This document shows, piece by piece, positions 63,525 to 64,000 of a DNA stretch of 64,000 nt. Origin of the DNA: Bacteroidota bacterium (GTDB lineage Bacteria; Bacteroidota; JABWAT01); contig JABWAT010000001.1 of the NCBI GenBank assembly GCA_013360915.1, forward strand, positions 780,981-844,980, read 5' to 3'. Below the pieces are notes generated by a model that was not told the DNA's origin, did no database searches, and saw only the letters and a program-made list of their open reading frames with translations. The position numbers were made by a program, and so were the translations under genes. How positions within the stretch are numbered: position 1 is the stretch's first letter; the number at the start of each line of letters is the position of its first letter.

Positions 63525-64000
63525 TTGAAATATATGAAGAAACGTTTGAACGCTTTATGAACCTGAAGCGAATTTCGATTGGCTCTGCAAATGATACCAA
63601 TGATGGAAGGTAGTAATTATGACGCGTAAACGATGTATTAAGGATTGTCCGGAATTCATCCAGCAAAATCCACCCGGTCATAGAAGGATTGCGGACCTGA
63701 ACACGAAAGGTGTCCGAGGCATTCAGTTTAATTGATAGCGCAAATGAAACACCAGCGTTTTCCAATGTCGACAGATCAACCTGAGTCTGAAGTGTCCATT
63801 GACCTTTTAAAGTACTTGATTGTATTCTGATTGCACCATTATTGGGTGTCCATTCATATTTTGTCGATAAACTGTAAGTGGTGTCTCCCGGAACTTTCGT
63901 CAACCAATTGTCAATTACACCGGTATACAGATCCTTTCTCCACTCCTTTTCCCAATATCCAGTCTGTTCCATTAATACAAAACTGAGTTCAGATGTTTCT
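63196..64000 (-). CDS. T9SS-secreted protein, partial (5' end outside window)
   Basis: The frame stays open to the window edge; at least 268 residues are present. The visible part aligns with the end of the 813-residue protein: a beta-sandwich ('GQWTLQTQVDLSTLENAGVSF', 'YISIDDFLIAEDVG') then a nearly identical T9SS tail. The upstream domain is similar in order but clearly different in sequence, so the pair are tandem paralogues with homogenised ends. The internal ATG at 63972 is not the real start. The 139-bp gap to the next gene has no clear terminator. Confidence 0.85.
   Translation of the reverse strand, partial: ETSELSFVLMEQTGYWEKEWRKDLYTGVIDNWLTKVPGDTTYSLSTKYEWTPNNGAIRIQSSTLKGQWTLQTQVDLSTLENAGVSFALSIKLNASDTFRVQVRNPSMTGWILLDEFRTILNTSFTRHNYYLPSLVSFAEPIEIRFRFIKRSNVSSYISIDDFLIAEDVGVGVESEPVVLPSAFQLLSAYPNPFNPSTTLRWVQSHVGEVNLRVFNLLGQQVMSLPVTRPAGEQTVELDFSRLASGVYLVNAEAQGEQTKPIRVVLIK

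Overview
The window is 64 kb of chromosome, probably from a free-living bacterium of the Fibrobacterota-Chlorobiota-Bacteroidota (FCB) group. Three things point there: C-terminal type IX secretion (T9SS) sorting tails of the 'YPNPFNPST' type on five proteins, a Bat (aerotolerance) operon, and a periplasmic-propeller hybrid sensor kinase. The readable promoters look like ordinary sigma70 boxes (TTGACA/TATAAT-like, 17-bp spacing), not the TTTG/TAnnTTTG boxes of Bacteroidia. I therefore favour an Ignavibacteria-, Balneolia-, Rhodothermia- or candidate-phylum-like lineage, without certainty. I see no phage, transposase, CRISPR array or rRNA. One tRNA gene is present.

Layout. 1-4.5 kb: batA(partial)-batB-batC-batD-batE, tightly overlapping. 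4.6-4.9 kb: tRNA-Leu(CAA), followed by a hairpin element that carries a copy of the tRNA 3' end. 4.9-11.1 kb: ettA, convergent with a 1497-residue hybrid kinase that ends in a second kinase module. 11.2-14.3 kb: hutU and a secreted GH13 enzyme. 14.3-19.9 kb: an outward-facing pair, a conserved Bacteroidota-type protein plus a TPR protein on the minus strand and dxr-rseP on the plus strand. 20-25.2 kb: a Wzi-like barrel, convergent with a transporter/glycoside hydrolase operon that has a LacI-type operator. 25.2-28.6 kb: an S9 dipeptidyl peptidase, a rhodanese and an SDR. 28.6-33.2 kb: rpmA, rplU, hlyIII, an mnmM-like gene, an SDR and a CoA-transferase. 33.4-37.4 kb: secreted esterase, alpha/beta hydrolase, a barrel-HhH fusion and an unknown secreted protein. 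37.5-46.9 kb: M28 peptidase, PstS-like lipoprotein, mazG with two glycosyltransferases, pepP-LON-MBL, and trhO. 47-64 kb: a minus-strand block of a TPR lipoprotein and four T9SS cargo proteins, two of them about 2000 residues long.

The strongest candidates for something undescribed are (i) a compact structured RNA of about 112 nt at 45856-45967, with its own promoter, a perfect LacI-type palindrome and an intrinsic terminator, (ii) a second LacI-type operator over the transporter/hydrolase operon, (iii) the beta-barrel plus ComEA-like HhH fusion, and (iv) mosaic T9SS cargo genes whose tails are nearly identical at the DNA level while their bodies are AT-rich and divergent. All readings come from inspection of the sequence; no database search was run.
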